Origin: SIAJ01 sp036266155
GTDB taxonomy: Bacteria; Planctomycetota; Planctomycetia; Gemmatales; Gemmataceae
Length of the DNA: 8,899 bases
NCBI GenBank assembly: GCA_036266155.1
Contig: DATANR010000118.1
Coordinates: forward strand, 1-8,899
Reading direction: 5' to 3'
Shown piece by piece: positions 1-6,054 of the stretch. Position 1 is the stretch's first letter, and the number at the start of each line of letters is the position of its first letter. The notes under the pieces are model-generated. The model made no database searches, was not told the DNA's origin, and saw only the letters and a list, made by a program, of their open reading frames with translations. The position numbers were made by a program, and so were the translations under genes.

Positions 1-1
1 C

Positions 2-121
2 GGCGACTACCAAACGGGCGAAAAAGCCCCGAAAAACTACAAAAAGAGCATGCGAATCGTCTTCGACGAGGAGCTTCCCAAATGGAACTACCGTGCCGTG
101 CCGTCGAAACAGGGAAGTTAA
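2..121 (+). CDS. C-terminal fragment of an unidentified protein (5' end outside window)
   Basis: An open frame enters from the left edge and runs 39 codons to TAA at 119-121; a second in-phase TAA does not follow. The tail is basic and aromatic (many Lys and Tyr, then a Leu-Pro-Lys-Trp-Asn-Tyr stretch) and ends in Ser-Lys-Gln-Gly-Ser. The amino-acid composition looks like real protein rather than a shadow frame, and no competing gene overlaps it. I do not recognise the family. The Trp-Asn-Tyr near the C-terminus loosely recalls the ends of some DDE transposases, but that is a weak impression and not a call. Nothing can be said about its start, length or regulation. Confidence 0.55.
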   Translation, partial: GDYQTGEKAPKNYKKSMRIVFDEELPKWNYRAVPSKQGS

Positions 122-314
122 TAAGTTACATGTCCTAAGCCTTTGTCTCGACACGCTTTGCGATGTCACGGACCAAAGCGATCTGAAACAGACGATTGGA
201 CGACCGTTCGCCCGTTCCCGTTCCGAACGTCGCGCTCCGAACGCGTTGTCAGAAACCGCGGCGAATCTACCTGAAGCTACCCGTTGCAAAGCCGACGTAC
301 GCTGACCAGAATCA

Positions 315-342
315 ATTCCCCATTTCGGGGGTCAGGTCACCC
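315..342. repeat. Short GC hairpin in the 122-372 gene-poor stretch
   Basis: CCCC (318-321) can pair with GGGG (327-330) around a five-base loop. An alternative GGGT (329-332) / ACCC (339-342) pairing overlaps it. The 251-bp stretch around it (122-372) has no convincing gene. The hairpin has no T-run, so it is not a canonical terminator. The GGGGTCAGG-type wording resembles short palindromes linked to REP/RAYT elements, but a single copy cannot establish this. Confidence 0.25.
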
Positions 343-360
343 AACCGTTGGTTTCGCAAC

Positions 361-366
361 AAGGAG
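361..366 (+). promoter_or_regulatory. Ribosome binding site deciding the start at 373
   Basis: AAGGAG lies 6 nt before the ATG at 373. This near-perfect Shine-Dalgarno selects that ATG over the longer in-frame start at 196, whose extra 59 residues are Pro/Arg-rich and look like untranslated sequence. Confidence 0.7.
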
Positions 367-372
367 CCGCAC

Positions 373-615
373 ATGCCGATGATCGATCTCGGAGCCGATT
401 TCACAGCACTCGTTGCGCCGGACGTCGCCAAGACGGTGGCCTGGGTTCGCGTGGAGCCGACGCCGGCGGCCAATGTGGCTGCCAACACCGGCGGCCCGTA
501 TCACGTCGCGATTCGCTTCAAGGATCAGGAGGCGGCGCTCACATCGCGCGCGTTCGGCGACGCGGCGACTTGCAAGAAAGCCTGCGAAGCGGCGGCCAAG
601 TTGTTGATCCCTTGA
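373..615 (+). CDS. Small hypothetical protein, 80 residues
   Basis: I do not recognise this family. The protein starts with Met-Pro-Met-Ile-Asp. It has a predicted beta-rich middle (around residues 24-50, including Tyr-His-Val-Ala-Ile-Arg-Phe) and ends in an Ala-rich, probably helical segment with two cysteines four residues apart (Cys-Lys-Lys-Ala-Cys). There is no signal peptide or membrane segment, so it is probably cytoplasmic. The start is supported by AAGGAG at 361-366. The frame has the GC-rich third positions of the neighbours. It lies 84 bp upstream of the FadJ-like gene on the same strand and could be co-transcribed with it, but no shared function can be inferred. Confidence 0.65.
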   Translation: MPMIDLGADFTALVAPDVAKTVAWVRVEPTPAANVAANTGGPYHVAIRFKDQEAALTSRAFGDAATCKKACEAAAKLLIP

Positions 616-699
616 CTTCGCCTTGACCGCTAGGCGCCTTCCGGGCGAAGATGTCGGATCGTGCAAGGACGCACACCGACCGGATGGAGCCTTGGCGGC

Positions 700-2865
700 A
701 TGATTTACGAATCACAAACGTTTCGCCTGGAAGCGGACGATCAGATCTTGACCCTGTGGCTCGACTTCCGGGGTCGAACGAATCACACCTTCAATTTGCC
801 GATCCTGCACGAGTTGAATCTCGTGCTCGACCGGGTCGCCTCGTTGCCGGCCCCGGATGTGTTCCTCGTTCGCAGCAGCCGGCCCGGCGTGTTCCTCGAA
901 GAATTCGGCTCGACCGAGCTGGCGCGTTTTCAATCGCCGCTCGAATTTGCCGCGCTCGCGCGCCGCGGTCAGGAGGCGTGCCGCAAAATCGCCGCCCTGC
1001 CCTTCCCGACCGTGGCCCTGATCGAAGGCCGCTGTGCGGGCGCCGGCCTTGAGCTGGCACTGGCATGTGATCGCCGCTGGGTTGTGGCGGTGCCTGAAGC
1101 GAGCTTCGATTTAGTGGAGGGTGACCGCGGGTTGATTCCGAGTTGGGGCGGGACGTACCGATTGCCGAAGCTCGTGGGGAAAAAAGAGGCTGCGGAACTT
1201 TGGCGTGAAGGCGGCGTCCGGCCGATCGCCGCCAAGCGCGTCGGGCTGGTCGACGAAGTGATTCGGCCCAGCGAGACCGCAGTGCGTCTGTTGACTTTGA
1301 TTGACCGCACTCGCGAGGGAAAGCCGCGCGCCTCGATTCGGCGCCTCGTTCGCCGGTTCTTTGTTCGCTTGCTTAATCCGATCGCGTCGCTCAAATCCCC
1401 TCCGATTACGGACGAATCGGCGTCCGGCACGACCTCTGAGGCCGAGCTTCGCCGTGCTGTGACGGCTGGCCTTTCATCGGAGGGGGAAGGCCTCTCCGCC
1501 GAACGGGCCGGCTTTACACGCCTCGCGACGAGTGAGGCGACGCGCCGCCGGCTGGAACTCCATGCCCACGCGCGAGGCACCGCCCGGCCATTCGCCGAAC
1601 CGGTCGGCGTCATCGAACGTTTGCCGCGTCGCATCGGCATCGTGGGTGGCGGCGATCTCGGCAGCCATCTCGCGGTGCAGCTCCGTCGCCGCGGCCACGA
1701 AGTCGTCGTGCAGGAAGAGAACGCCAACGGCATCGACCGTGCGTCGCGCCGAATCCGCGAGCGACAACGCGAGCAAACATTTGCCGGGACTCAACCGGAT
1801 GCAAGCGATATTTGCGTAACCTCCGAGTGGATCGGCTTTGAAAACACTGATCTCGCGATTGAAGCAGCCGCCGAGGATCCGGGCGTCAAACGCAATCTGT
1901 TCCACGAACTCGAGCGCCGCGTGCGCCCACGAGTGCCGCTGCTGACCGCAAGCACAACAATTTCCGTGGAAACGATCCAGAGCGAAGTCCTGCGTCCCGG
2001 CCGTGTGGCCGGCCTGCATTTGCCGAACCCGGACGACCGGCAACCCGTCGCCGAGCTTGTCGCCGGGCCACAGACCGATCCCGGTCTCATCGCCACGTTG
2101 ACGAGTTGGGTCCGTTCCTGGGGCTTTATTCCCGCGCGTGTCGCCGATCGGCCCGGCCGGCTCGTGGAATTGGTGCGCTTGGCGTATCTGTCCGAAGGCG
2201 TTGGCTTAATCGCCGAGGGACTGCCGACGGCCGGTATCGACGCCGGTTGCCGGCGCTTCGGCATGGCACGCGGCCCGCTCCAATGGTGCGACGACATCGG
2301 GCTCGATCGATTGGCCGAACGCACCGCCCAATTGCAACTCGCACGCGGCGACAATTACTCCCGCAACCTGCTCTTTCAAAGATTGATCCAAATTGGCTGC
2401 CTGGGCCGCGAGGTCGGCGAGGGCTTTTATCGCTATGGCTTTACACAACGGCCCAGCCAGATCACACGGATGATTCAGTGGCAGGACCTCGATGAGGATG
2501 CGCCAGCGCCTTACGTCTTCGATCCGGAAAGCGCCCTACGTGAAGGTATCGAACGCATCGTCTTGCGGACCGTCAACGAGGCGGCCGCGGCCTTGTCCGA
2601 CGAGCCGGACGCCGATCCCGCGACCGTGGATGTGGCTCTCGCCTTCGGGATGGGCTGGGCGCTTGCACATGGCGGCCCGCTGCGTTACGCCGATTCGCTC
2701 GGTCTGGCAAACGTCGTCGAACGACTTGCCTCGTTTGCAGAGCGATTTGGGTCGCGCTATCGGCCGTGCGACGAATTGATTCGACGAGCCGAGGCGGGCG
2801 AATCGTTCTACGGCCAGCCGGCGGAAACGGGTCGAACCGCCCCGGCGTTGCGGATAGCCGGCTGA
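700..2865 (+). CDS. FadJ/FadB-like multifunctional protein: crotonase plus 3-hydroxyacyl-CoA dehydrogenase, divergent motifs
   Basis: By family, this is the alpha subunit of the beta-oxidation complex, which hydrates 2-enoyl-CoA and then oxidises 3-hydroxyacyl-CoA with NAD+ in the cytoplasm. The architecture is complete over 721 residues: crotonase domain (about 1-190), a linker, an NAD-binding Rossmann domain (about 312-487) with Gly316-x-Gly318-x-x-Gly321, a first C-terminal dehydrogenase domain (about 488-585), and a second (about 612-710) ending in a FadJ-like Cys-Asp-Glu-Leu...Gly-Glu-Ser-Phe. Glu118 and Glu140 match the two hydratase glutamates of FadB (119, 139). His440 and Glu452 match the dehydrogenase His450/Glu462 pair with identical spacing. 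Several motifs are altered: the usual Ala-Gly-Ala-Asp oxyanion loop reads Glu-Glu-Phe-Gly (67-70), the catalytic Ser position is Thr419, and the Asn of Pro-Gly-Phe-x-x-Asn-Arg is Glu490. The ATG at 700 is preferred (GGAG at 686-689); a GTG at 661 would add 13 residues. No thiolase partner gene is in the window. Confidence 0.85.
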   Translation: MIYESQTFRLEADDQILTLWLDFRGRTNHTFNLPILHELNLVLDRVASLPAPDVFLVRSSRPGVFLEEFGSTELARFQSPLEFAALARRGQEACRKIAALPFPTVALIEGRCAGAGLELALACDRRWVVAVPEASFDLVEGDRGLIPSWGGTYRLPKLVGKKEAAELWREGGVRPIAAKRVGLVDEVIRPSETAVRLLTLIDRTREGKPRASIRRLVRRFFVRLLNPIASLKSPPITDESASGTTSEAELRRAVTAGLSSEGEGLSAERAGFTRLATSEATRRRLELHAHARGTARPFAEPVGVIERLPRRIGIVGGGDLGSHLAVQLRRRGHEVVVQEENANGIDRASRRIRERQREQTFAGTQPDASDICVTSEWIGFENTDLAIEAAAEDPGVKRNLFHELERRVRPRVPLLTASTTISVETIQSEVLRPGRVAGLHLPNPDDRQPVAELVAGPQTDPGLIATLTSWVRSWGFIPARVADRPGRLVELVRLAYLSEGVGLIAEGLPTAGIDAGCRRFGMARGPLQWCDDIGLDRLAERTAQLQLARGDNYSRNLLFQRLIQIGCLGREVGEGFYRYGFTQRPSQITRMIQWQDLDEDAPAPYVFDPESALREGIERIVLRTVNEAAAALSDEPDADPATVDVALAFGMGWALAHGGPLRYADSLGLANVVERLASFAERFGSRYRPCDELIRRAEAGESFYGQPAETGRTAPALRIAG

Positions 2866-2866
2866 C

Positions 2867-2917
2867 GGTCCCCGCGTGGTTCGTATCCTGACGGAACCAA
2901 CCACTCCACCGGGGACC
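2867..2917 (+). promoter_or_regulatory. Stem-loop that covers the RBS of the RidA-family gene
   Basis: GGTCCCCG (2867-2874), starting one base after the stop of the FadJ-like gene, is complementary to CGGGGACC (2910-2917). The inner segments GTGGTT (2876-2881) and AACCAC (2899-2904) can extend the stem. The GGGGA Shine-Dalgarno of the RidA-family gene (2911-2915) lies inside the right arm, so the fold would hide it. Regulation by this fold is an inference. Confidence 0.4.
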
Positions 2918-2921
2918 CATC

Positions 2922-3392
2922 ATGCCGAGCAAGCCCGACACGCGCATTCAAGAACTGCACCTCACGCTGCCGCCGGTGCCGAAGCCGGTCGCCAAGTACA
3001 AGACGGCCGTCCGCGTCGGCAACGTGCTCTACGTCTCCGGGCACGGGCCGGTCAAGGAAGACAAGAGCCTCATCACCGGCAAGGTCGGCAAGGAATTGAA
3101 TCTCGAAGAAGGCAAAGCCGCGGCCCGGCAAGTCGGCCTGGCGATCCTGTCGACGGTGAAAGCGACGCTCGGCTCGCTCGACAAGGTGTCGCGGCTCGTG
3201 AAGACGCTCGGCCTCGTCAACTGCACGGACGACTTCAAGGATCAGCCGCAAGTCATCAACGGCTTCTCCGAGTTGATGGCCGACGTCTTCGGCGAAGACG
3301 CCGGTGTCGGTGCGAGGAGTGCGATTGGAACCAATTCGTTGCCGGGCAATATTCCGGTCGAGATCGAGTGTATCTTCGAACTGGCCGACTGA
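2922..3392 (+). CDS. RidA/YjgF/UK114 superfamily protein
   Basis: Members of this superfamily are small trimeric proteins; RidA itself hydrolyses reactive enamine/imine intermediates such as 2-aminoacrylate made by PLP enzymes. This 156-residue protein shows the family pattern: a Leu-Tyr-Val-Ser-Gly-His-Gly strand near the N-terminus (about 36-42), a central helix-rich part (63-95), and a C-terminal Ala-Arg-Ser-Ala-Ile-Gly followed by a Val-Glu-Ile-Glu strand. Arg132 and Glu147 are 15 residues apart, as are Arg105 and Glu120 of E. coli RidA, so the imine-deaminase residues appear kept. At 156 residues it is longer than classical RidA (about 128), so it belongs to a longer subfamily whose substrate I cannot name. 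The ATG follows GGGGA by 6 nt. It lies 56 bp downstream of the FadJ-like gene, probably in the same transcript. Confidence 0.88.
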   Translation: MPSKPDTRIQELHLTLPPVPKPVAKYKTAVRVGNVLYVSGHGPVKEDKSLITGKVGKELNLEEGKAAARQVGLAILSTVKATLGSLDKVSRLVKTLGLVNCTDDFKDQPQVINGFSELMADVFGEDAGVGARSAIGTNSLPGNIPVEIECIFELAD

Positions 3393-3410
3393 GCCCGATC
3401 GCCGCCGAGG

Positions 3411-3494
3411 AAGATCGCCAACTCATTGAGTTGGCGATCTTGGAAAAGTGCCATTTTCCCGAAGGAAATGGGTAAGGTCGCCAAGATCGCCAAC
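3411..3494. repeat. Triple-copy motif forming two mutually exclusive 14-bp hairpins
   Basis: AAGATCGCCAACTC (3411-3424) pairs perfectly with 3428-3441 around a three-base ATT loop. The same middle arm (3430-3443) also pairs perfectly over 14 bp with 3481-3494. That larger fold encloses a third small hairpin (CCATTT 3451-3456 with AAATGG 3466-3471, plus CC/GG inside) and is followed by GTTTT. The element starts 19 bp after the RidA-family stop, in the zone where plus- and minus-strand transcription converge. It may act as a terminator or RNA-stabilising structure, but neither strand shows a long U-run. The rest of 3393-3655 holds no credible gene. Confidence 0.6.
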
Positions 3495-3560
3495 GTTTTG
3501 CCACACGCCCCTGTGCGTTTCATTTCATTACGCCACCTGGGCCAATGTTGCTCCGATAGC

Positions 3561-3574
3561 TCGTTTCGAAACGA
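3561..3574. repeat. 14-bp perfect palindrome downstream of the HNH gene
   Basis: TCGTTTCGAAACGA reads the same on both strands. A related AAACGAAAC lies just downstream at 3583-3591. It sits in the non-coding zone between the RidA-family stop and the HNH stop. It could be a protein-binding dyad or chance; the sequence alone does not decide. Confidence 0.3.
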
Positions 3575-3655
3575 AGGTCCGTGAAACGAAACTAGAGAAC
3601 GATTTCGCATTCGTCCAGAACCAAGAGTTGCCGAACCGATACATAAGCACGGGGA

Positions 3656-4390
3656 CTACCCAGACAAGACCTTTGCACCGATCCGGCCCTCGTAGGTGAG
3701 TGTCCCGTTCAGAAATACCTGTCCTTCCCGTCCGAGCACGGCACCCCGCCGGACCCAGAACATCGGGACTTCGCCTCGCTCCACCGGAAGTTCGGCCATA
3801 AAGAGCGGGCAGCGAACGTCGTGGGTGATCCGGTATCCGTCCTCGCCGAGCAACTCGATCCGGACCTGCTCTTGCTTGTCCCACGTCCTCACAACCACTG
3901 GGTTCGCCTCGGGCAGGTTGTCGATGTACGACACCAGATAACGGTCCAGTAGTTCCTGGCCAAACAACACCCTCGGCTTGCGAGCCCCGACCGACACCCG
4001 GTACGGCAGGAACAAGACCTGCTGGTCGGTGAAGAACTTTCCGGCCCGCCGGGAGAGGTCCAAGATCAACTGGCCCTTGAATCGCTGTTCCATGGTCCGC
4101 TTCGCCGCCGTGACCTGGACCACCAGTTCAACCATGTCGTCCTGGGCATGGGCGATTCCGTGGCAGTTCCGACAGAGCAACACGCACTTGTCCACTTCGT
4201 CGAGTTGTTCGGTCGATATCACCCGGCGGATGACGTTGTCGTAGTCTGGATGCTTCTTGATCGGGTCGATGTGGTTAAACTCGAAGACACACGCGAAGGT
4301 TCCGAAGCGATCCAGTATTTCTTGGACGCCGAGGCCACAATGGGCGCACTGGTTTCCCTTGTACCGGTAAAGCTGTTCACGATTTGCCAT
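3656..4390 (-). CDS. HNH endonuclease-domain protein with unknown C-terminal domain, coupled to ruvB
   Basis: The N-terminal ~85 residues form a zinc-stabilised HNH (beta-beta-alpha metal) nuclease module: Cys15-x2-Cys18, then Phe-Asn39-His40-Ile-Asp-Pro carrying the catalytic His, then Cys73-x2-Cys76-His77 and His81. HNH modules cut DNA using one divalent metal. Residues from about 95 to 244 form a separate, mixed beta-rich region that I do not recognise and that may confer binding specificity. There is no signal peptide or membrane segment. The ATG lies only 3 nt after the ruvB TAG, with no strong Shine-Dalgarno, so translation is probably coupled to ruvB. It is not an obvious homing endonuclease: it is free-standing, interrupts nothing and carries no intron or intein signature. 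Its position suggests a role in recombination or defence, but this is inference only. Confidence 0.8.
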   Translation of the reverse strand: MANREQLYRYKGNQCAHCGLGVQEILDRFGTFACVFEFNHIDPIKKHPDYDNVIRRVISTEQLDEVDKCVLLCRNCHGIAHAQDDMVELVVQVTAAKRTMEQRFKGQLILDLSRRAGKFFTDQQVLFLPYRVSVGARKPRVLFGQELLDRYLVSYIDNLPEANPVVVRTWDKQEQVRIELLGEDGYRITHDVRCPLFMAELPVERGEVPMFWVRRGAVLGREGQVFLNGTLTYEGRIGAKVLSG

Positions 4391-4393
4391 GGT

Positions 4394-5422
4394 CTACTCA
4401 AACAACCCCGGCTGCCCGTCCACCTCCTTCGGCGGCTCCTTCTTGAGCAACTGATACGCCCGCGGCGTCGCCACGCGGCCGCGTGGCGTGCGGATCACGA
4501 ATTGCTCGCGCAGCAGGAACGGCTCGACCTCGTCGCTCAAGGTGTCGGACGACAGGTTCATCGTCGCCGCCATCGCTTCGACGCCGGTGGGGCCGCCGGA
4601 GAAGACGTCGATCAGCGTTTCCAAATAACGGCGATCCTGTTTGTCGAGGCCCTCGCGATCGACGTTTTGCATGTCGAGGGCGGCACGCGCGATGTCGAGC
4701 GTGATCTTGCCGTCGGACTCACTGGCCGCGAACATGCGGACCCAGGCCAGGCGGGCGTTGGCGATGCGCGGCGTGCCGCGACAACGATGCGCCAGCTCGT
4801 GGGCCGCCTCATCCGTGATCGGCGTCTTCAACTTGGCGGCGTTCACCAACACAATGCGCGTCAATTCCTCGACGCTGTAGAACTCCAGATGCTCGTGCAT
4901 CCGAAACCGGTCGCGCATCGGGCTGGAGAGCATGCCGCTGCGCGTGGTGGCGCCGATTAGCGTGAAGCGTTTGAGATTCAATGAAATGGTCCGCGCGTTC
5001 ATCCCCTCGCCGAGCACGATGTCGACGCGAAAGTCCTCCATCGCCGGATAGATGAACTCCTCCACGACGCGCGGCATGCGGTGAATTTCGTCGATGAACA
5101 GGACCGAGCCTTCCTCCAAATTCGTGAGAAACGGCAGCATATCGGCCGGCTTCGACAGGGCCGGCCCGCTGGTCATTTGCACGGAAACGCCGAGTTCGTT
5201 GGGCAACACGGTGGCAAATGTCGTCTTGCCGAGCCCCGGCGGGCCATCGAACAGAATGTGCCCGAGCGGTTCCTTGAGTTTCTTGGCCGCGTTGACGGCA
5301 ATCGCGAGTCGTCGGGCGACCTCGGTTTGGCCAATGACCTCGCGCAAAAACTTCGGCCGCAGCGCATTGTCACGCTGGCGATCGTCATCGGACCCGCCGG
5401 TGATGGTTGGCGTTCGTGCCAT
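4394..5422 (-). CDS. ruvB: Holliday junction branch-migration helicase RuvB
   Basis: RuvB is the hexameric AAA+ motor that, loaded by RuvA, pumps DNA through Holliday junctions. The 342-residue protein has the normal family length. Walker A is Gly60-Pro-Pro-Gly-Leu-Gly-Lys66-Thr67 and Walker B is Leu-Phe-Ile-Asp111-Glu112. The sensor and arginine-finger region is Gly-Ala-Thr-Thr-Arg-Ser-Gly...Met-Arg170-Asp-Arg-Phe. The C-terminal winged-helix domain includes Arg-Thr-Pro-Arg-Gly-Arg-Val-Ala-Thr. The ATG at 5422 is chosen because the upstream open frame (to 5542) is encoded by a palindromic repeat and has no family similarity; the Shine-Dalgarno is weak. It is separated from ruvC-ruvA by a TIGR03067 gene and the repeat, so it may need readthrough or its own promoter. 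The HNH gene follows after 3 nt. Confidence 0.97.
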   Translation of the reverse strand: MARTPTITGGSDDDRQRDNALRPKFLREVIGQTEVARRLAIAVNAAKKLKEPLGHILFDGPPGLGKTTFATVLPNELGVSVQMTSGPALSKPADMLPFLTNLEEGSVLFIDEIHRMPRVVEEFIYPAMEDFRVDIVLGEGMNARTISLNLKRFTLIGATTRSGMLSSPMRDRFRMHEHLEFYSVEELTRIVLVNAAKLKTPITDEAAHELAHRCRGTPRIANARLAWVRMFAASESDGKITLDIARAALDMQNVDREGLDKQDRRYLETLIDVFSGGPTGVEAMAATMNLSSDTLSDEVEPFLLREQFVIRTPRGRVATPRAYQLLKKEPPKEVDGQPGLFE

Positions 5423-5443
5423 AGGTAGCTCAATCGCCTGCGA

Positions 5444-5595
5444 AAACGCTCGTTCGACGCTCCTGCGTCGAACGCACACGTCGACGCTCTGCGTCGATGT
5501 GGCGTTCGAAGGTAAGTTAGCCTCCTCGGAGTATGCGCACATCGACGCAGAGCGTCGATGTACCGCATTCGACGCAGAGCGTCGAACGAGCGTTT
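5444..5595. repeat. Nested palindromic element of four hairpins upstream of ruvB
   Basis: Four adjacent hairpins share the core CGACGC-loop-GCGTCG. A is 5451-5474 (10-bp stem, TCCT loop). B is 5477-5501 (11 bp with one G-T pair, TCT loop). C is 5539-5561 (10 bp, AGA loop). D is 5568-5586 (8 bp, AGA loop). The element is also a dyad at larger scale: 5444-5462 is a perfect 19-bp inverted repeat of 5577-5595, and 5481-5501 is a perfect 21-bp inverted repeat of 5538-5558. The right end overlaps the TAA of the TIGR03067 gene by two bases. The pattern resembles REP/BIME clusters or a small MITE-like element. No coding is expected inside it. Confidence 0.85.
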
Positions 5596-6031
5596 ATTTC
5601 TTCTCGCGTTTGTAGGTCACGAGCAGCGTCATCGAGTCGGTTTTGGACTCGAATTCCTTGGGCGCCGCCTGGCCGCCGATGGCGTAGCAGATCTTGAGCA
5701 TGTCCTTGTCCAACTCATAGATCGCGTGGTGCGTGCGATCCTTGTTCGTTCCCTCGGTGCCGACGATCGTCATCTGCTTCGGCTTCTTGTCGAGATCGAG
5801 CTTGATGGTGCCGATGTCGTTCATGCCGACGAACGTGACCTTGTACTTTCCTTCCTCCATGTTCAGCGTCAGCGTCTTGAACATGTCGGTGCTGTCAGTG
5901 CCGTTGAGCGTGGCCGACTCGACTTTCCAGTTGCCGACGAGCCCCTTCCATTCGTCCGCCGTTGCGTCGGCACGAACAAGCGACGCGGGCAGGATCACGG
6001 CGACAACTGCGAACAATAATCCCCGATTCAT
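5594..6031 (-). CDS. Secreted TIGR03067-domain protein
   Basis: TIGR03067 is a planctomycete-enriched domain of unknown function, often found in small secreted proteins. This 145-residue protein starts with a signal peptide: Met-Asn-Arg, a hydrophobic core (residues 5-19), then Ala-Asp-Ala with likely cleavage near residue 23. The mature part follows the family layout: Trp28-Lys-Gly-Leu-Val-Gly-Asn-Trp-Lys-Val at its start, a middle Leu-Asp-Lys-Lys-Pro-Lys-Gln-Met, then Ala-Ile-Tyr-Glu-Leu-Asp-Lys-Asp-Met-Leu-Lys-Ile-Cys-Tyr, and the closing Leu-Leu-Val-Thr-Tyr-Lys-Arg. A small beta-rich fold is likely. The ATG at 6031 has GGAGG five bases upstream; the longer open frame overlaps ruvA and is spurious. 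It lies 23 bp after ruvA, so it is probably co-transcribed with it although its product is exported. Confidence 0.88.
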   Translation of the reverse strand: MNRGLLFAVVAVILPASLVRADATADEWKGLVGNWKVESATLNGTDSTDMFKTLTLNMEEGKYKVTFVGMNDIGTIKLDLDKKPKQMTIVGTEGTNKDRTHHAIYELDKDMLKICYAIGGQAAPKEFESKTDSMTLLVTYKREKK

Positions 6032-6036
6032 GGCAG

Positions 6037-6041
6037 CCTCC
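6037..6041 (-). promoter_or_regulatory. Ribosome binding site deciding the TIGR03067 start
   Basis: On the minus strand GGAGG precedes the ATG at 6031 by 5 nt. It lies in the 23-bp gap after the ruvA stop and supports this start over the frame that continues back through ruvA. Confidence 0.7.
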
Positions 6042-6054
6042 GCGGGTGGATGGG

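Noticed and set aside
284..312. Possible sigma-70 type promoter (TTGCAA, 17-bp gap, CAGAAT) ahead of the small gene at 373
   Set aside because: Each box matches consensus at only 4 of 6 positions; such matches are common by chance and planctomycete promoters are poorly defined.
616..650. CTTCGCC/GGCGAAG 7-bp inverted repeat just after the small gene
   Set aside because: The loop is 21 nt and no U-run follows, so a terminator call is not supported.
1474..2043. Long minus-strand open frame inside the FadJ-like gene
   Set aside because: It is antisense to a well-conserved protein; high GC commonly produces such shadow frames and no RBS or family signature is seen.
3448..3699. Plus-strand open frame in the convergence zone
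   Set aside because: It runs over the hairpin element and into the HNH 3' end, has no good RBS and shows no recognisable protein pattern.
4148..4960. 270-codon plus-strand open frame across HNH and ruvB
   Set aside because: It is antisense to two recognised genes, and its His/Arg/Val-rich composition is typical of a reverse-frame shadow.
5423..5542. N-terminal extension of RuvB by 40 residues
   Set aside because: These codons come from the palindromic repeat, lack similarity to RuvB, and the ATG at 5422 gives the normal family length.
5444..5595. CRISPR array
   Set aside because: The repeated cores are inverted hairpins of varying spacing, not direct repeats with uniform spacers, and no cas genes are present.
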